Assembly: GCA_009733575.1 (NCBI GenBank)
Contig: ML769513.1
Span: forward strand, 116,407 to 180,406
DNA from: Gymnopus androsaceus JB14
Lineage: Eukaryota; Basidiomycota; Agaricomycetes; Agaricales; Omphalotaceae
Reading direction: 5' to 3'
DNA length: 64,000 nt
The notes below the pieces were generated by a model that searched no databases, was not told the origin of the DNA, and saw nothing but the letters and a program-made list of their open reading frames with translations. Every line of letters begins with the position of its first letter. The first letter of the stretch is position 1. Position numbers and translations under genes: made by a program. Shown here one piece after another: positions 1 through 11,867 of this stretch.

Positions 1-654
1 CTATAGGAATGCAAGCATCAATCTCTAGCATCAATTGCAAACACGACAATATGATATTCGCACCACTCCGAGTGTCAAGAACGACTCTCGGAGTATCCCG
101 ACAACTTCAGCCTTGCACCAGCGCGCTGGCTGATGGCGAAACTGTTTAATTTCAAATGAATCTAGTGGATGACTCGGACCATCAAGTAATGGCTTGAGAA
201 TTGAGCTAGTGATCCAGTATGTCCTAGTACGCTTCAGGACGAGCTTTCTCTAACATATATAACACACAGCGATCTTATCACCCTCGAAACATTCAGTCTG
301 GAAAGTCGGGACTCCGGTGGTCAGTACACGACGGGTTATAGTGGTTCCTATCGTCCACTCGGAGGAAAGCTGAGGTATCCGGTGAGTGTTCGACTGATGT
401 TTTGTAGTTTCTGTATTGAACGATCACAGTTGGACGCACATATTTAGCTGCTCTTATGACCTGTGTTCGTATACATAGTGCATTACTGGCGTCTAGCAGA
501 TAGAATCAGTTGGACTCGGATTGACAGCCTGCATGTTGAAGCTATATACGACAAGCGCCATCTTTCAATTTCTTGGTAGACGCTTGAGACGTATCTTTCC
601 TTATAGCCTTACCCACCTGTCGCTGCTGGCAATCGTCTCGATTTCTCCCCCATC
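1..654. other. Intergenic sequence, 5' flank of the first gene
   Basis: No convincing reading frame is present. The last 60 bases are pyrimidine-rich and lead into the ATG at 655, as expected for a fungal promoter and 5' UTR. I see no repeat or RNA gene here. Confidence 0.5.
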
Positions 655-2621
655 ATGGTAGGCAATGTCCGATCGCCAGGCTCTAAGCGGATGCGCTCCT
701 CTGCCTCTCGCTCAACAGTCTCGAAACCCACATCGACTCCTGTATCGCCAGGTTCGAAGGGTGTCAGAAATCAGAATCGGAAAAGAATGTCCAGTGGTGC
801 GAGTGTAAACTCTGCTCGTTCAGCCGCCAAAGATGGTGGTGCCCATGATAAGGACACAGGCAATCATGTCAGCGCTCACGGTGTCGGAAGCACCGTTCGT
901 GGTATCCTCCTGGAAGTCGAACGGACTGCTAGAGCACAAGTGCAGGCCCAGGGATCTGATGGATACTCCAAAGCTCGTACTGCTCACGCACGGCAAAGCG
1001 GTGGTAATGATAATGAACCAGCCTTCACAATCATCCGCCCCGACGCTGCTGCTACCCAATGGATCAAAAATAATCCTGAAGTTCGGGAGGCAGTGAACAA
1101 CCTGAATGCGCAAATATTCTCCGACATTCTGGTTGGGAACTCGCAGACGGTACTCAATGTGACGGGACCTCGACAAGACTCAGTAGCCCGCTTGGCGACG
1201 GATATCGCCATGTTCTCTGGCATTCCCGTTCAACTGACCTTGTACGATGGGGAGAGTACAATGGAAGGAATTGATGGAGTCGCGATGGACTCGAGCGATG
1301 ATTTTACGAGCTTCGACAATGAAACACTGGTGTCGTTGGGTGACAAGGGCACCGATGCCGAAGCAAAGATGGACGCTCCAACCGAAGAAGACGAACATAG
1401 ATCTAACGAAACAATGGTGAAATGGCTTCATAGTTCAGGCAGTGTATTCAGCTCTGGCCTCCAGATCTTGGTATGTTACATTTATCGTTACAAGCTAGTA
1501 CTAACGCTTACTTAGGCACCCAATTGGATACACCATAAACCAGGCAAACCTGTTCAAGCAGCTTTCTCTTTGAAGCTCTACGATTCTGCCAACTACGCAA
1601 TGGACAGAGGGCACATTATTATGAGAATAGATCAGAAGGGGGGCCATAGTTTTCTTGCGTAAGTGTACTGCTTTCCCCACTTCGCCGAAAGCTCATCTAT
1701 TTCGATTAGTCACTCCACCTCCCATCCTGAAGATCACGGCAGTATGCAGTATGCCTACGCGAGCACTCGAACAATCAGTGCACAAGTTGCGACCAGTGCG
1801 ACTTTGGCCGGCTCTTATGGGTCCTCCGAAAGCACAACTGTAACCAAGCCAGTCAGGACCATGTGCCAGTCGATTGGCACAGATTTTACTGAACATGGCG
1901 CAGGCTTTTTAATTCTCCCTGTAGATGTTCATGGTGGTCGAAGTGAGAAAATATGTTTTGAGTTGAATATCACCCCTCGATCTGTGAAGGTGAACTCGCT
2001 GAGTTGAACGTTTGTGTCTTCGTCTCATTCATTGATTTACTATTGCGTAGACCATACAACCAATCGAGTTCACAGCAACCAGTTATCTACGCCTTCGGCC
2101 TGTGTGGAAAAGAAATGCGAAATCCAAAGACGAACATGTTGAAGCAATTATTCTGGTCCATTCAGTGAGTGTTCGTTTACTTACATGTGTCATCGCTCAT
2201 ATGGTTTTCTCCAAAGATCCACACAGACGATATCTATACATTCGAGTCAACAAGAGACTCCTACCATGTTATTCTGGATAACGACTTATCCGGCTACGGT
2301 CCTCTCGTCCGCGAGTGCAGACTCCACTCTCTCTCTGTACCAAATACTCCTAGCAGCACGCGTACCCGTGTAGGGGCCGAGAGGCTTACCTCTCCCGCTG
2401 TCAGAACTGTACAAAAATTTTTAAAGATGACGAAAGAGTTCATGATGGGCAAGAACGAGATCGAGAAAAACAAGCGAAAGGTGATTAAATTGGCGCTACG
2501 GCAAAATATTTCTCTTATAGAGATGAGCGCGTCGGATGGTCAACTTACGACGTCGAATATCGAAAGAGAGGCGCTGGAGGTGCCTTATGCAGAGTTGATT
2601 AAAGATCGTTCAAAAATTTAG
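655..2621 (+). CDS. Hypothetical protein, five exons
   Basis: I do not recognise this family. The first exon runs from the ATG at 655 to about 1469 and is followed by four short introns with GT-AG borders (about 1470-1515, 1660-1709, 1988-2050 and 2160-2216). All junctions keep the frame through to a TAA at 2619-2621. The N-terminus (about 100 residues) is Ser/Arg/Lys-rich and looks disordered. The middle is a mixed globular region, and the C-terminus is basic and helical with several KNK/KRK patches. No signal peptide or membrane segment is apparent. Consistent splicing over five exons supports a real gene, probably a lineage-restricted basidiomycete protein. Unlike several later genes it shows no frame break. 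Confidence 0.75.
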
Positions 2622-2639
2622 CTAGTAATTTGTGTATAC

Positions 2640-3960
2640 TCCCGAACGACAAACGCGACCTACTAATATGCAGTACCTTTACTATACACCGAGAGGATTC
2701 AGACAGGGCAATTGAATAAACAGTGGGCATAACTATTTAGATGTTTATTGAGGCGAGGTACTTTTGAGCGAGTCCGGGCAATACTTTAGAATGTGTATGG
2801 TCTCTTTACCGATCCAATCCTCATCCTTGTGTTATTGCCCACTCCTCTTTCAATACACTGATTTCTAATCTCCCGGATGCGCTCAAAACGGCGGTGTCCC
2901 AAGTGGTTGTTCTTTAGCACCCTCCAGGATCCTACGCAGATGCATGATATTTAACTTCGAAAGAGAGATCGCCTCTGAAAGTATAGCATCAAATGCCTTC
3001 CAATGGTCCCATTGATGAGAGCCGGTGTAGTCAAGGGTCATTGTAATGGTCAGATGTTAGAGGATGAGGGGTGGATACATACTGAGCCTCGCTCCTAGGC
3101 ATCATCAGCCAGTCGTCAGGTCTTAAGAACATCCAAGCTAAGCTACGAAGGTTTTGCTAACTATTTGATCTGAGTTCAATCCGGGTTTGAAGAGGGATGC
3201 CGTCCATGGAACAGAACTCCCCCATTGTCTGTAGTACATCTTGGACAGCTCAAGTGTAGATCCTAGATGAATGAGGTTAAAGTCTACTCAAGTAAGGCAA
3301 TGTTGCAGCAACAAGGATTTTCAGCTCCAACTTTCTAAGATTGCTTCAGCATTGGAGCTACAGTCTGATAATCGAGTGCTGGAAGTCCAAATGCACACGA
3401 TTCGTGTTGTATAGACCGAGGCTGCAAAACCGTATCGGTTTGGATACCAGTCATCGTGAAACGTCAATTCATAGGCCTCCAGTGATTTCGCACATGTTAG
3501 ATTGTCAAATAATGGTGTAAATTCAGCGAATTTGAGATGAAAAATAGAGTGAAAGTGACTCGAGTCACCGAAGGAGCTCGGATCGTCTTTGTTAAAACCG
3601 CTTCAGCCGTAGAAGTGAATAATACATCTTGGTCAGCAGTTTGTATGACTTCGAGAACCAGCTACAGAGACCGTACGTAGGACGCTAGACGTGTATCTCA
3701 TCGAATAAGAAGAGTATTGGACTCTAAATACTCGGTGCATGCCGCTCTCGGAGACCGATGAATCGAAAGATGCCACATTGCGAAGGAGGAGCCCAAGCTC
3801 CTGCAACCAGACCGCAATTTCGAAGAGTCGCTGTATCGATGCATAGGAAGCGGTTCCACCATCGTGGTCAAGAGCGAGCAGCGTGAGCGCTAATCTGAGC
3901 GCTCAACTCTAACTCAAACCATCACTATCCTTGTAGCTTTTGTCAGTCCGCTCGTTGTAA
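2640..3960 (-). pseudogene. Possible decayed F-box/LRR-like gene
   Basis: This 1.3 kb gap holds no long open frame. Read on the minus strand, segments around 3300-3700 give stretches of plausible leucine-rich protein, such as DNLTCAKSLEAYELTF and APSVTRVTFTLFF, interrupted by stops and frame changes. The composition resembles the LRR halves of Agaricomycete F-box proteins, which are abundant and often decayed. No F-box itself was found, so the call is tentative. Non-coding sequence is the alternative. Confidence 0.22.
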
Positions 3961-4006
3961 CTGTACGAAAGCATCGTATTCGCTCCTTTACGAATAAACC
4001 AGATAC

Positions 4007-5903
4007 ATGGAATCTCTTAGTCCAGCTGGATGGTCATCAATCAGACCATGGATCCCACCATTATCACTTTCGGTTCGCGAGATTACTTCTGTCTCCGTCA
4101 CCTTCGTTCTTTCTGCAGCAAGTTCAGATCCAAATTCTGAGACTGAACTATCACTTGCTGTTTTGGGAATATCTACTGAAGATTTACATGAAGACGAGGA
4201 CGGAGCTGACGATGAAGACGCGAGCGCTTCTGAATCGGAGGCGAAGAAAACGATCTCTGTGGTTTCCACTGCTTTGGCCGGAGGTTTATCCGTCGAGGTC
4301 GACAGATCTTCCTGGAGAAGAGTCTTCATTCGTATAGATGATAAGGCTGACGAGGCCGTGATAATTGTTTATGGCCTCATGCCTGGTCGTCAATACGAGA
4401 TCGTGCTTGAACTCGTACAGGGAGGACAAACAAATAGCATTAGGCAACAAGTGACCACTGAAGGTACGTCCTACTGCCTGATGTTACATCTGCTTTCTCT
4501 TATAACTTTCTTCAGAGAATGAAAACAAGGATGCATCGCATCCGCCGGATACTGACTCTCTTGCACCACCTACATCTATCGGTGATAGCAACAGTACAAG
4601 TAGCTCACCTCGACCAAGTACTCCACCTGACAGTTCTGGAAACGTTTCCCAACCATCTTCCTCTCCCGGTTTCGGTTTTGCGCCGCTCACGCTGGAAGAC
4701 CGTCTCACTCAGCTTCAGCACACCCTTTCTATGCTCAACTCGGAGCAGACTACCTTAAACGCCACAATAAAGACCTCTCGGCGTGATGCTCAGAAAGCTG
4801 ATGCGACATTGCGTGCCGAAATCGACGTGCTGAAGCGGGCCTCGGAACGCTACTTGTCTTCTGAGCAGCGTTCCAAACAGAAAGTACTCGCATTGCAGGA
4901 AGCAGTCAAGCGGGCGCAGAGCGGAACAAAGGAAATGGAGGCTAGTGTGTTGGAGGTGAATAGCGAACTGCCAGGATTAAGGGATACGAAACAAAAACGG
5001 GAGGCGGAGCATAAGAAGGTGAAAGAGGAGGCTACAAAAGTACAACGAGACAAGGACGCAGAGGCAGAGCAGGAGCGTAAACGAATCGAGTCAATGAAAA
5101 GCGAATTAAACTCTCTGGGAAAACAGATGGAAAAACTGGAAGCGAAAAAAGAGAAGCTTGAGGGCACTGTCATTAAAGAGTTGGAGGAGCAGCTGGAAAG
5201 CGTCGAAAAAGAGATGGAGATGTTGGAAAGGGAAGAAGAAGCCATATCACATGGGTCCTACTCTCAGTCGACTACATCACAGTTTGTCGGTCCTAGCTGG
5301 ACTCCTTCGGGTCTTGGAGGACGTCACACCGAGGACGAGATAATACAGCCTTTTGCCCATGGAACAACAATTTCTCGGCCATCCCCTGGATCGATCTCCA
5401 ATTCCACCTCGCTACAACGACCCCGTGGGGTTGCCCATCCCAATCCCCTTCCTCATAATCCCCAATGGACACCCGTAACATCACCGCGGCAGTCCCAACA
5501 CAATCCACACGCAATCAATCACATAAATCAACGATCTTCGTCCCTCCCTCAACCCAATCAGCATAGTAATAACCATCATCCTCACCAACAGCACCAACAC
5601 CATCACTCGCATCCTCATCACCCTATTCGACCCCATCAGCCGAGTCCAACCACTATTCTAACCAACCCAAATCGGCAAAATCTGAAAAACACGCCAGCAG
5701 GTTCTGGTGGCGTACCTGTGTCTCATGCAGGCGATTCCTCGGAATCTATATCGAATACTTCATCGCCCTCTCCTGGATTGGTATTCACACCGTCTGGGGT
5801 ATCAAGTACGAGTGTATCTACGTTATCTAGTCGAGCCCCACCTTTCGAGCCCGGTCGTGGTATCGTCCAACGTTCAAATTCGCGCTCGCGCACGCGAGTG
5901 TAA
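4007..5903 (+). CDS. Coiled-coil protein with Ser/Pro/His-rich tail, C-terminus probably frameshifted
   Basis: Exon 1 starts at the ATG at 4007. An intron at about 4463-4515 joins exon 1 to the second exon with the frame kept. The N-terminus forms a beta-rich domain ending in a GRQYEIVLEL-type segment that recalls fibronectin-III-like folds. It is followed by an acidic linker and then a Ser/Pro linker. A long, highly charged coiled coil (Glu/Lys/Gln heptads) occupies about 4710-5240. The tail (5260-5900) is rich in Ser, Pro, His and Asn, including His-rich runs near 5570-5640, and is probably disordered. The annotated frame stops at 5903 after RSRTRV. An adjacent frame continues directly as IGAPGLGFVTTHVPRSGR to a TAG at 6035-6037, so the true C-terminus may be about 44 residues longer. 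The function is unknown; a scaffold role is only a guess. Confidence 0.7.
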
Positions 5904-6191
5904 TTGGAGCACCTGGACTGGGATTCGTCACGACTCATGTTCCGCGTTCGGGTCGGATTGCCCTGGATCAGTCGATGGGACTTCTTCATTCGAGCAGCTC
6001 ACAATTAGCTCCCATGGACAAAGACGTTCCGACCTAGTTGTGCCAGGTGGTCGAGCAATCGCTATAAACCTGACAGCATCTACTCATCGCACTTCGTAGG
6101 TTGTATGGACTTTTACGGCTATGATATTTACAAGACTGCATCTACGATACACGCAGAATTTGAAGTAATCATATTGCTCCTAATACATCAT

Positions 6192-7712
6192 TTAAGTACC
6201 ATACTCAGCCTCCTCGAATAGTTTCACCGACTTGCACAACCCCTCCAAAGCAGACCACGGCCCTTTATACCCCAAACCACCTTGACTGGGAGGAAGTCGA
6301 GCCCGGGAGTCATCAGCTACCAAATTAATACAGCATTGCGCCATAAAAGCCGGCTGAACTGTTACCAGGTTTGCTCGTAGTGGAGGTAGGTATTTACCAA
6401 TCCAGGCCAAGAAAAAATGCGAGCGCAAGTAATACTTTACAATGTAGTATCTCTCTATCAAATAGGATTGTAAAATAAAGGGGGTTGAGGCGAGCATGGC
6501 ACACCTATGCTGCCCCCGAGAGAAATAAACCATAGCAGCCTGGTGGTCTGACCAGAAGAAAGGCTGGGCTGGATCGGTAACTGTGAAGGCTTGTCCCCCA
6601 ATATCCGGGTTTGTGCTTTCGCCATTAGCAGAAGATAGTTCGACCAAGCGTTGTTCGTAGAGTAGATGCGCTAGCGAGCAATTTTCGACATAGACATTGC
6701 AGAAATTCTGTTTGGAAAAAAAAGACACATTGTTTTGTCCTCGTAGGCGTTCCCAGAGGCCTCCGCCAGGACCGTATATCCCATTTCCGGGACGTATACA
6801 TCCAGTACGAAGCACCCTTCCTTTCCCCTCCAACCCCGATGAACATTTATTGGCATTCCGCACCATAGTCTCCGCTTCCAGCTTGCTATGTGAGTAGCAA
6901 CAAGCGAACTCTTCCAAAGTCTTGGGCAACTCGTTCAGTTCTTGGTCCCCTAAGACCTGGAAAAAATGTTTTGGCTCCTTCTCCAACCATGGAATCAGCA
7001 ACAGTCGCGTGTAGCGTTGTGCTACAGTTGCCGACGAGGTGAAGATGAGGATGGAAGCACCAATAGCGCGGGAGGCATTTATGACATGTTCTGTGCCGAC
7101 GACGTTGAATTTATAAACGGGAAGAAAGGAACGATGTCTATCGTGGAATCTGAAGACTTCAGCGCAGTGAAAGACAGTGATTTCGGCGGTAGGTGAACTA
7201 GCGTCAGGCCAAGGAGCCTTGAATGCTGCTTCGGCTTGCTCTGACTTAGAGATATCGGCCGCTACAAATTGAACCTCTTTAGCTGGGCCGGAGGTAAATT
7301 CAAGTCGTGTCGGGGGTTGTTGATCAATAATCCGTATGTTGGCCGGTGATTCTCCCCGTTTAAGGAGATGAATAATTATCCAGCCACCAAGGAATTCTGA
7401 CTATGAAGATCTCATTAGTTTGGGAAGATAAAGCCGTAAAGAAGTGAACTCACTCCACCAACCACAATCGTACTTACGACCAGTTTTTGGCGGAAGATGC
7501 TCCTCGATAACCACAGGAGCTTCATCCAGCTTCTTGGCTACTGCATAAAAATCTGCCTTGCCCCATCGTACAGGTGACAATTCGAGTACACGAGAAGGAA
7601 TCCGAGTTAAGGCGGTATTATTCACTGAGCAATACTTCGCATATAAATAAAAACCGACAGCTGTGGCGAAGAATATGGTCCAGAATAAGAGTCGAACGAG
7701 TAATGAGGCCAT
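6192..7712 (-). pseudogene. 3-beta-HSD-like dehydrogenase copy A, broken at the NAD-binding loop
   Basis: The product belongs to the NAD-dependent 3-beta-hydroxysteroid dehydrogenase/isomerase branch of the SDR superfamily (ERG26/NSDHL type). Start: ATG at 7712, giving MASLLVRLLF and a hydrophobic N-terminal anchor. Conserved features are the intron-split glycine loop, a YSHSK (YxxxK) catalytic motif, TGCIRPGNGIYGPG, YVENCSLAHL and a C-terminal RLPPSQGGLGYKGP. Two lesions hit the cofactor site. There is an extra base at about 7473, where copies B and C read RKYIVVGG and this copy reads RKYDCGWW. In addition GGA is changed to GAA after the intron (SEFLGGW instead of SGFLGGW). The rest of exon 2 is open to the stop at 6192. 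It is either a young pseudogene or a gene with a sequencing insertion plus a real Gly-to-Glu change. Confidence 0.75.
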
Positions 7713-7942
7713 GACAGCGCACGGAAAAGCAATACAGTAGAGGAAACCCGCGTGTCTTGCCTTATACATAAAAATTAGATAGCCGCCGCCATTGAAATGT
7801 TCATTCCAGTAACTGAGTCTGACAGCATGCATTTCTTAGGTCGGTCGGACGGACGATAACCTTTTACAGTTATGATATTTCCAAGACCGCATCTGCGATA
7901 CACGCAGAATGTGAAGTAATCATATTGCGCCTAATACATCAT

Positions 7943-9531
7943 TTAAGTACTATACTCAGCCTCCTCGAATAGTTTTACCGACTTGTACAACCCTTCCAAA
8001 GCAGACCACGGACCTCTATACCCTAAACCGCCTTGACTGGGAGGAAGTCGAGCCCGGGAATCATCAACTAGCAAATGAGTATAGGATAGCGCCATAAAGG
8101 CCGGTTGAATTGTCATCAGATTTTCTCGTAGTGGAGGTAGCAGGTATTTACTAATCCAGGTCGAGAAAAAATGCGAGCGCAAGTAATACCATACAAGGCA
8201 GTATCTCTCTATCAAATAGGATAGTGAAATAATTGGGGTCGGGCGGATTATGGAGTAACTATGCTGCCCGTGTGAGAAATAAAGCATAGCAGCGTAGAAG
8301 TCTGACCAGAAGGCAGGCTGATCTGGATCGGTCACTGTGAAAGCTTGTCCCCCAATATACTGGATTTGTACTTTCGCCATTGGCAGAAGATAGTTCAACC
8401 AAGCATTGCTCGTAGAGTAGATGAGCTAGCGAGCTATTTTCGACATAGACATTGCAGGCAATTATGTTCGGGCAGAAAGATACATTGTTTTGTCCTCGTA
8501 GGCGTTCCCAGAGGCCTTCGCCAGGACCGTATATCCCATTTCCAGGACGTATACATCCAGTGCGAAGCACCTTTTCTTTCCCCTCTGATCGTGATGAACA
8601 TTTATCGGCATTCCGCACCATAGTCTCCGCTTCCAGCTTACTATATGAGTAGCAACAAGCGAACTCTTCCAAAGTCTTGGGCAACTCGTTCAGTTCTTGG
8701 TCCCCTAGGACCTGGAAAAAGTGTTTTGGTTCCTTCTCCAACCATGGATTCAGCAACAGTCGCGTGTAACGTTGTGCTACACGCGCCGAAGAGGTGAAGA
8801 TGAGGATGGAAGCACCAATAGCACGGGAGGCATTTATGACATGTTCTGTGCTGACGACGTTGAATTTATAGAGGGGAAGAAAGGAACGGTGTCTATCGTG
8901 GAATCCGAAGACTTCAGCGCAGTGAAAGACAGTGATTTCGGCACTAGGTGAGCTAGCGTCAGGCCAAGAAGCATTGAATGCTGCTTCGGCTTGCTCTGAA
9001 CTTAGAGATATCGGCCACTAAAAGTTGAACCTCTTTAGCTGGGCCGGAGGCAAAGTCAAGTCGTGTCGGGGGTTGTAGATCAATAATCCGTATGTTGGCC
9101 GGTGATTCTCCCCGTTTAAGCAGATGGATAATTATCCAGCCACCAAGGAATCCTGACTATGAAGATCTCATTAGTTTGGAAAGATAAAGCCGTAAAGAAG
9201 TGAACTCACTCCACCAACCACAATGTACTTACGACCAGTTTTTGGTGGAAGATGCTCCTCGATAACCACAGGAGATTCGTCCAGCTTCTTGACTACTGCA
9301 CGAAAGTCTGCTCTGCCCCATCGTACAGGTGACAGTTCGAGTACGCGGGGAGGAATCCGATTGAGGGCAGCATCATTCACTTCACAATACCACCCAAAGA
9401 AACCACACATAGCGACGAATATGATCCAGACCAAGCGCCCGAATAATGGGAACAGGTTACACATAGCGACGAATTTGATCCAGACCAATGAGGCCGAATA
9501 ATGAGAACAAGAGACCGAATAACGAGGCCAT
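7943..9531 (-). pseudogene. 3-beta-HSD-like dehydrogenase copy B, frameshifted
   Basis: This is the near-identical neighbour of copy A, in the same family and with the same two-exon structure. Start: ATG at 9531 (MASLFGLL). The cofactor loop is intact (RKYIVVGG, then SGFLGGW after the intron), as are YSYSK and YVENSSLAHL. Three single-base insertions break the frame. One lies in the N-terminal anchor near 9508, one near 8998 (CTGAACTTAG against CTGACTTAG in copy A), and one near 8357 (GTATATTGGG against GATATTGGG). The frame recovers to the same C-terminus and stops at 7943. The N-terminal anchor also contains an in-frame 54 bp duplication. Confidence 0.75.
9406..9513 (-). repeat. 54 bp tandem duplication in the N-terminal anchor of copy B
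   Basis: The segment beginning CACATAGCGACGAAT occurs at 9406 and again at 9460, a 54 bp (18 codon) period. On the minus strand it duplicates the hydrophobic LVWIxFVAMC stretch. Copies A and C lack it. Confidence 0.85.
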
Positions 9532-9885
9532 GACAGTTCACAGAAAAGCAATAGCCGCGTGTCTTGTCTTATAAAAATAGCCACGTAGCCGCCATTGAAA
9601 TGTTGCAAGTCTGGCAGGAGTCATATCTATCTATGGTATCTGTCTATGAAGAGGTACGCAGTACTTTCTTCACGGGGTCGTGCGAACTCGGTAGTCTTCA
9701 TTCGGGAAGTTAATTACAGTAGCTCCCCGACTAGGTACCCAACTGAGTCTGATAGCATGCATTTCGTATTGATTTCGTAGGTCGGATGGACTTATAACCT
9801 TTTACAATATGATATTTCCAATTTGTACACAGAAGTTGGAAAATCATATCATTCAGTTTAAATTTCTCAAGTTCAGTACATCTGA

Positions 9886-11443
9886 TTATTTACCATGTCC
9901 AAAAGCTGCGCCGCTAAAGTTAGGACGTAAACTACCTTCCACGTTGAACTGTTTCACCGACTTGTACAACCCCTCCAAACCGGACCACTGGCCCTTTATA
10001 CCCCAAGCCACCTTGACTGGGAGGAAGTCGAGCTCGAGAGTCATCGACTAGCAAATTAGCACAGGATAGCACTATCGTGGATGGTTGAAAAGAAAGCATG
10101 TCTCCTCGCAGCGGAGGTAGGAATTTACCCGCCCAGGCCAAGAAAGAATACTGCGAGGAGCACAGGTAATGCCTTGCAAGGTAGTATCGCTCTACCAAGA
10201 ATGATGCTAAAATGAGGGGGGTTGCGGGGATTATAGAGTATCTACACTGCCCGTCCGTGAAATACAACAGAGCAGCATAGATGTCTGACCATAAGACAGG
10301 CCGAGGAGCTGGATCGGTCACCGTGAAAGCTTGACCACCGATATCCGGATTTTTGCTTTCGCCGTTAGTGGAAGATAGTTCAATCAAGCGCTGTTCATAG
10401 AGTAGATGAGCTAGCGAGCAATTTTCGACATAGACGTTATAGATGATGATGTTTGGGAAAAAAGTTATATTGTTTCTTCGCTGGAGGAATATTTCCCAGA
10501 CGTCTGCTCCAGGACCGATATATCGCGTTTGCGGGACGTAGACATCCAGTGCGAAGCACTGTTTCTGTCCCCTCCGACCCCGATGAACATTTATCAGCTT
10601 TCCGCACCATAGTCTCCGCCTCTAGCTTGCTATGTGAGTAGCAGCAAGTGAACTCTTCCAAAGACTTGGGCAACTCGTTCAGTTCTTGGTCCCCTAAGAC
10701 CTGCACAAAATGTCTTTGGTTCCTTCTCCAACCACTGGAATCAGCAACAGTCGCGTGTTGCGCTGTGCTACAGATCCTGATGAGGTGAAGATGAGGATGG
10801 AAGCACCAATAGCGCGGGAGGCATTTATGACATGCTCTGTGCCTACGACGTTGAGTTTGGAGAGGGGAAGAACGGAAGGATGTCTCTCGTAGAATCGGAT
10901 GATTGCAGCGGAGTGGAAGACTGTGATTTCGGCAGTGGACGAGCTAGCATTGGGCCAAGGAGCCTTGAATGCTGCTTCGACCTGTTCTGATTTAGAGATG
11001 TCGGCCGGTACAAATTGAACCTCTTTGGCTGGACCGGAGGCAAAGTCAAGTCGCGTCGGGGGTCGTAAATCAATAATCCGTATATTGGCCGGTGATTCAC
11101 CTCGTTTAAGCAGATGGATAATTATCCACCCACCAAGGAATCCTGACTATGATGATCCCATTAGTTCTACTAGGTTTAAACCGTAAAGAAAGGAGCTCAC
11201 CCCACCAACCACAATATACTTACGACCAGTTTTGGGGGGAAGATGCTCCTCGATAACCACAGGAGATTCATCTACCTTCTTCGCAACTGCCTGAAAATCT
11301 GCCTTTCCCCATCGTACAGGTGACAATTCGAGTATGCGAGGAGGAATCCGACTGAGAGCAGCGTTGTTCACTGAACAATACCACACTGTACCAATTATGG
11401 TGAAGAATACGGTGTAGACCAAGATAGCCAATAACGAGGCCAT
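9886..11443 (-). pseudogene. 3-beta-HSD-like dehydrogenase copy C, frameshifted
   Basis: Third and most diverged unit of the array. Start: ATG at 11443 (MASLLAILVYTVFF, membrane-anchor-like). The glycine loop is intact across the intron at about 11140-11210, and the YSHSK catalytic motif is present. Against copies A and B I find four +1 insertions: near 10735 (CCAGTGG for CCATGG), 10715 (AAAGACAT for AAAACAT), 10525 (TATCGGTCC for TACGGTCC) and 9988 (GGCCAGTGG for GGCCGTGG). After the third the frame returns to IGGQAFTVTDP. After the fourth the predicted end is GAAFGHGK and a TAA at 9886-9888, unlike the EEAEY ends of A and B. It is a pseudogene or a gene with uncorrected insertions. Confidence 0.72.
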
Positions 11444-11867
11444 GACAGTGTAGACAAGCAACAGAGAAAAATCACCCACACGGCTGGTAGCCGTCGGGTA
11501 ACCGCATAGCCGCCCTTATTGAATATCGACATGTTCCGTGAGGTTGAACAGTGCAATACAGTTATATAGGTATCGTATGATGCGAAGTCTGCGACCCAAC
11601 TCGAAAATAGAAGATTTCGGGCAGACGCGATGATTTTCAAGAAGGAAATATACAGGCTTGAACATGAACATGGAAGTTCGGCTAGTTCTAGTAGAGAGAC
11701 GCATAATAGACAAATGAGAGAGTAGACAAATGAGTGAAGATTAGAGCGATCGTAGATAAATCATGGAAGTTTCGAAACTCCGAAGTGGCTTAAAGCATAG
11801 CTGGGTAAAACTCTGCTCAGTCTGTGAGCCTTCGAGTTGGATTCTTACAAAAGCATGGCTTACCTCT

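Larger units (their letters stand above)
6090..11540 (-). repeat. Three-unit tandem array of 3-beta-HSD-like genes
   Basis: Three consecutive minus-strand units of about 1.75-1.95 kb begin near 6090, 7845 and 9785. Each starts with the same 3' flank (a TAGGT...GGAC segment, then a run containing TATGATATTT and a CATTTAAGTA-like stop context). Each holds a two-exon dehydrogenase gene split at the dinucleotide-binding loop. Units 1 and 2 are near identical over most of their length and unit 3 is more diverged. The homology covers the intergenic flank as well as the gene, so this is tandem DNA duplication rather than retroposition. Confidence 0.9.

Noticed and set aside
6966..7196. Plus-strand ORFs over the dehydrogenase copies (also at 8721 and 10710)
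   Set aside because: They recur at the same offset in each tandem unit because they mirror the conserved minus-strand coding sequence; no independent start or domain.
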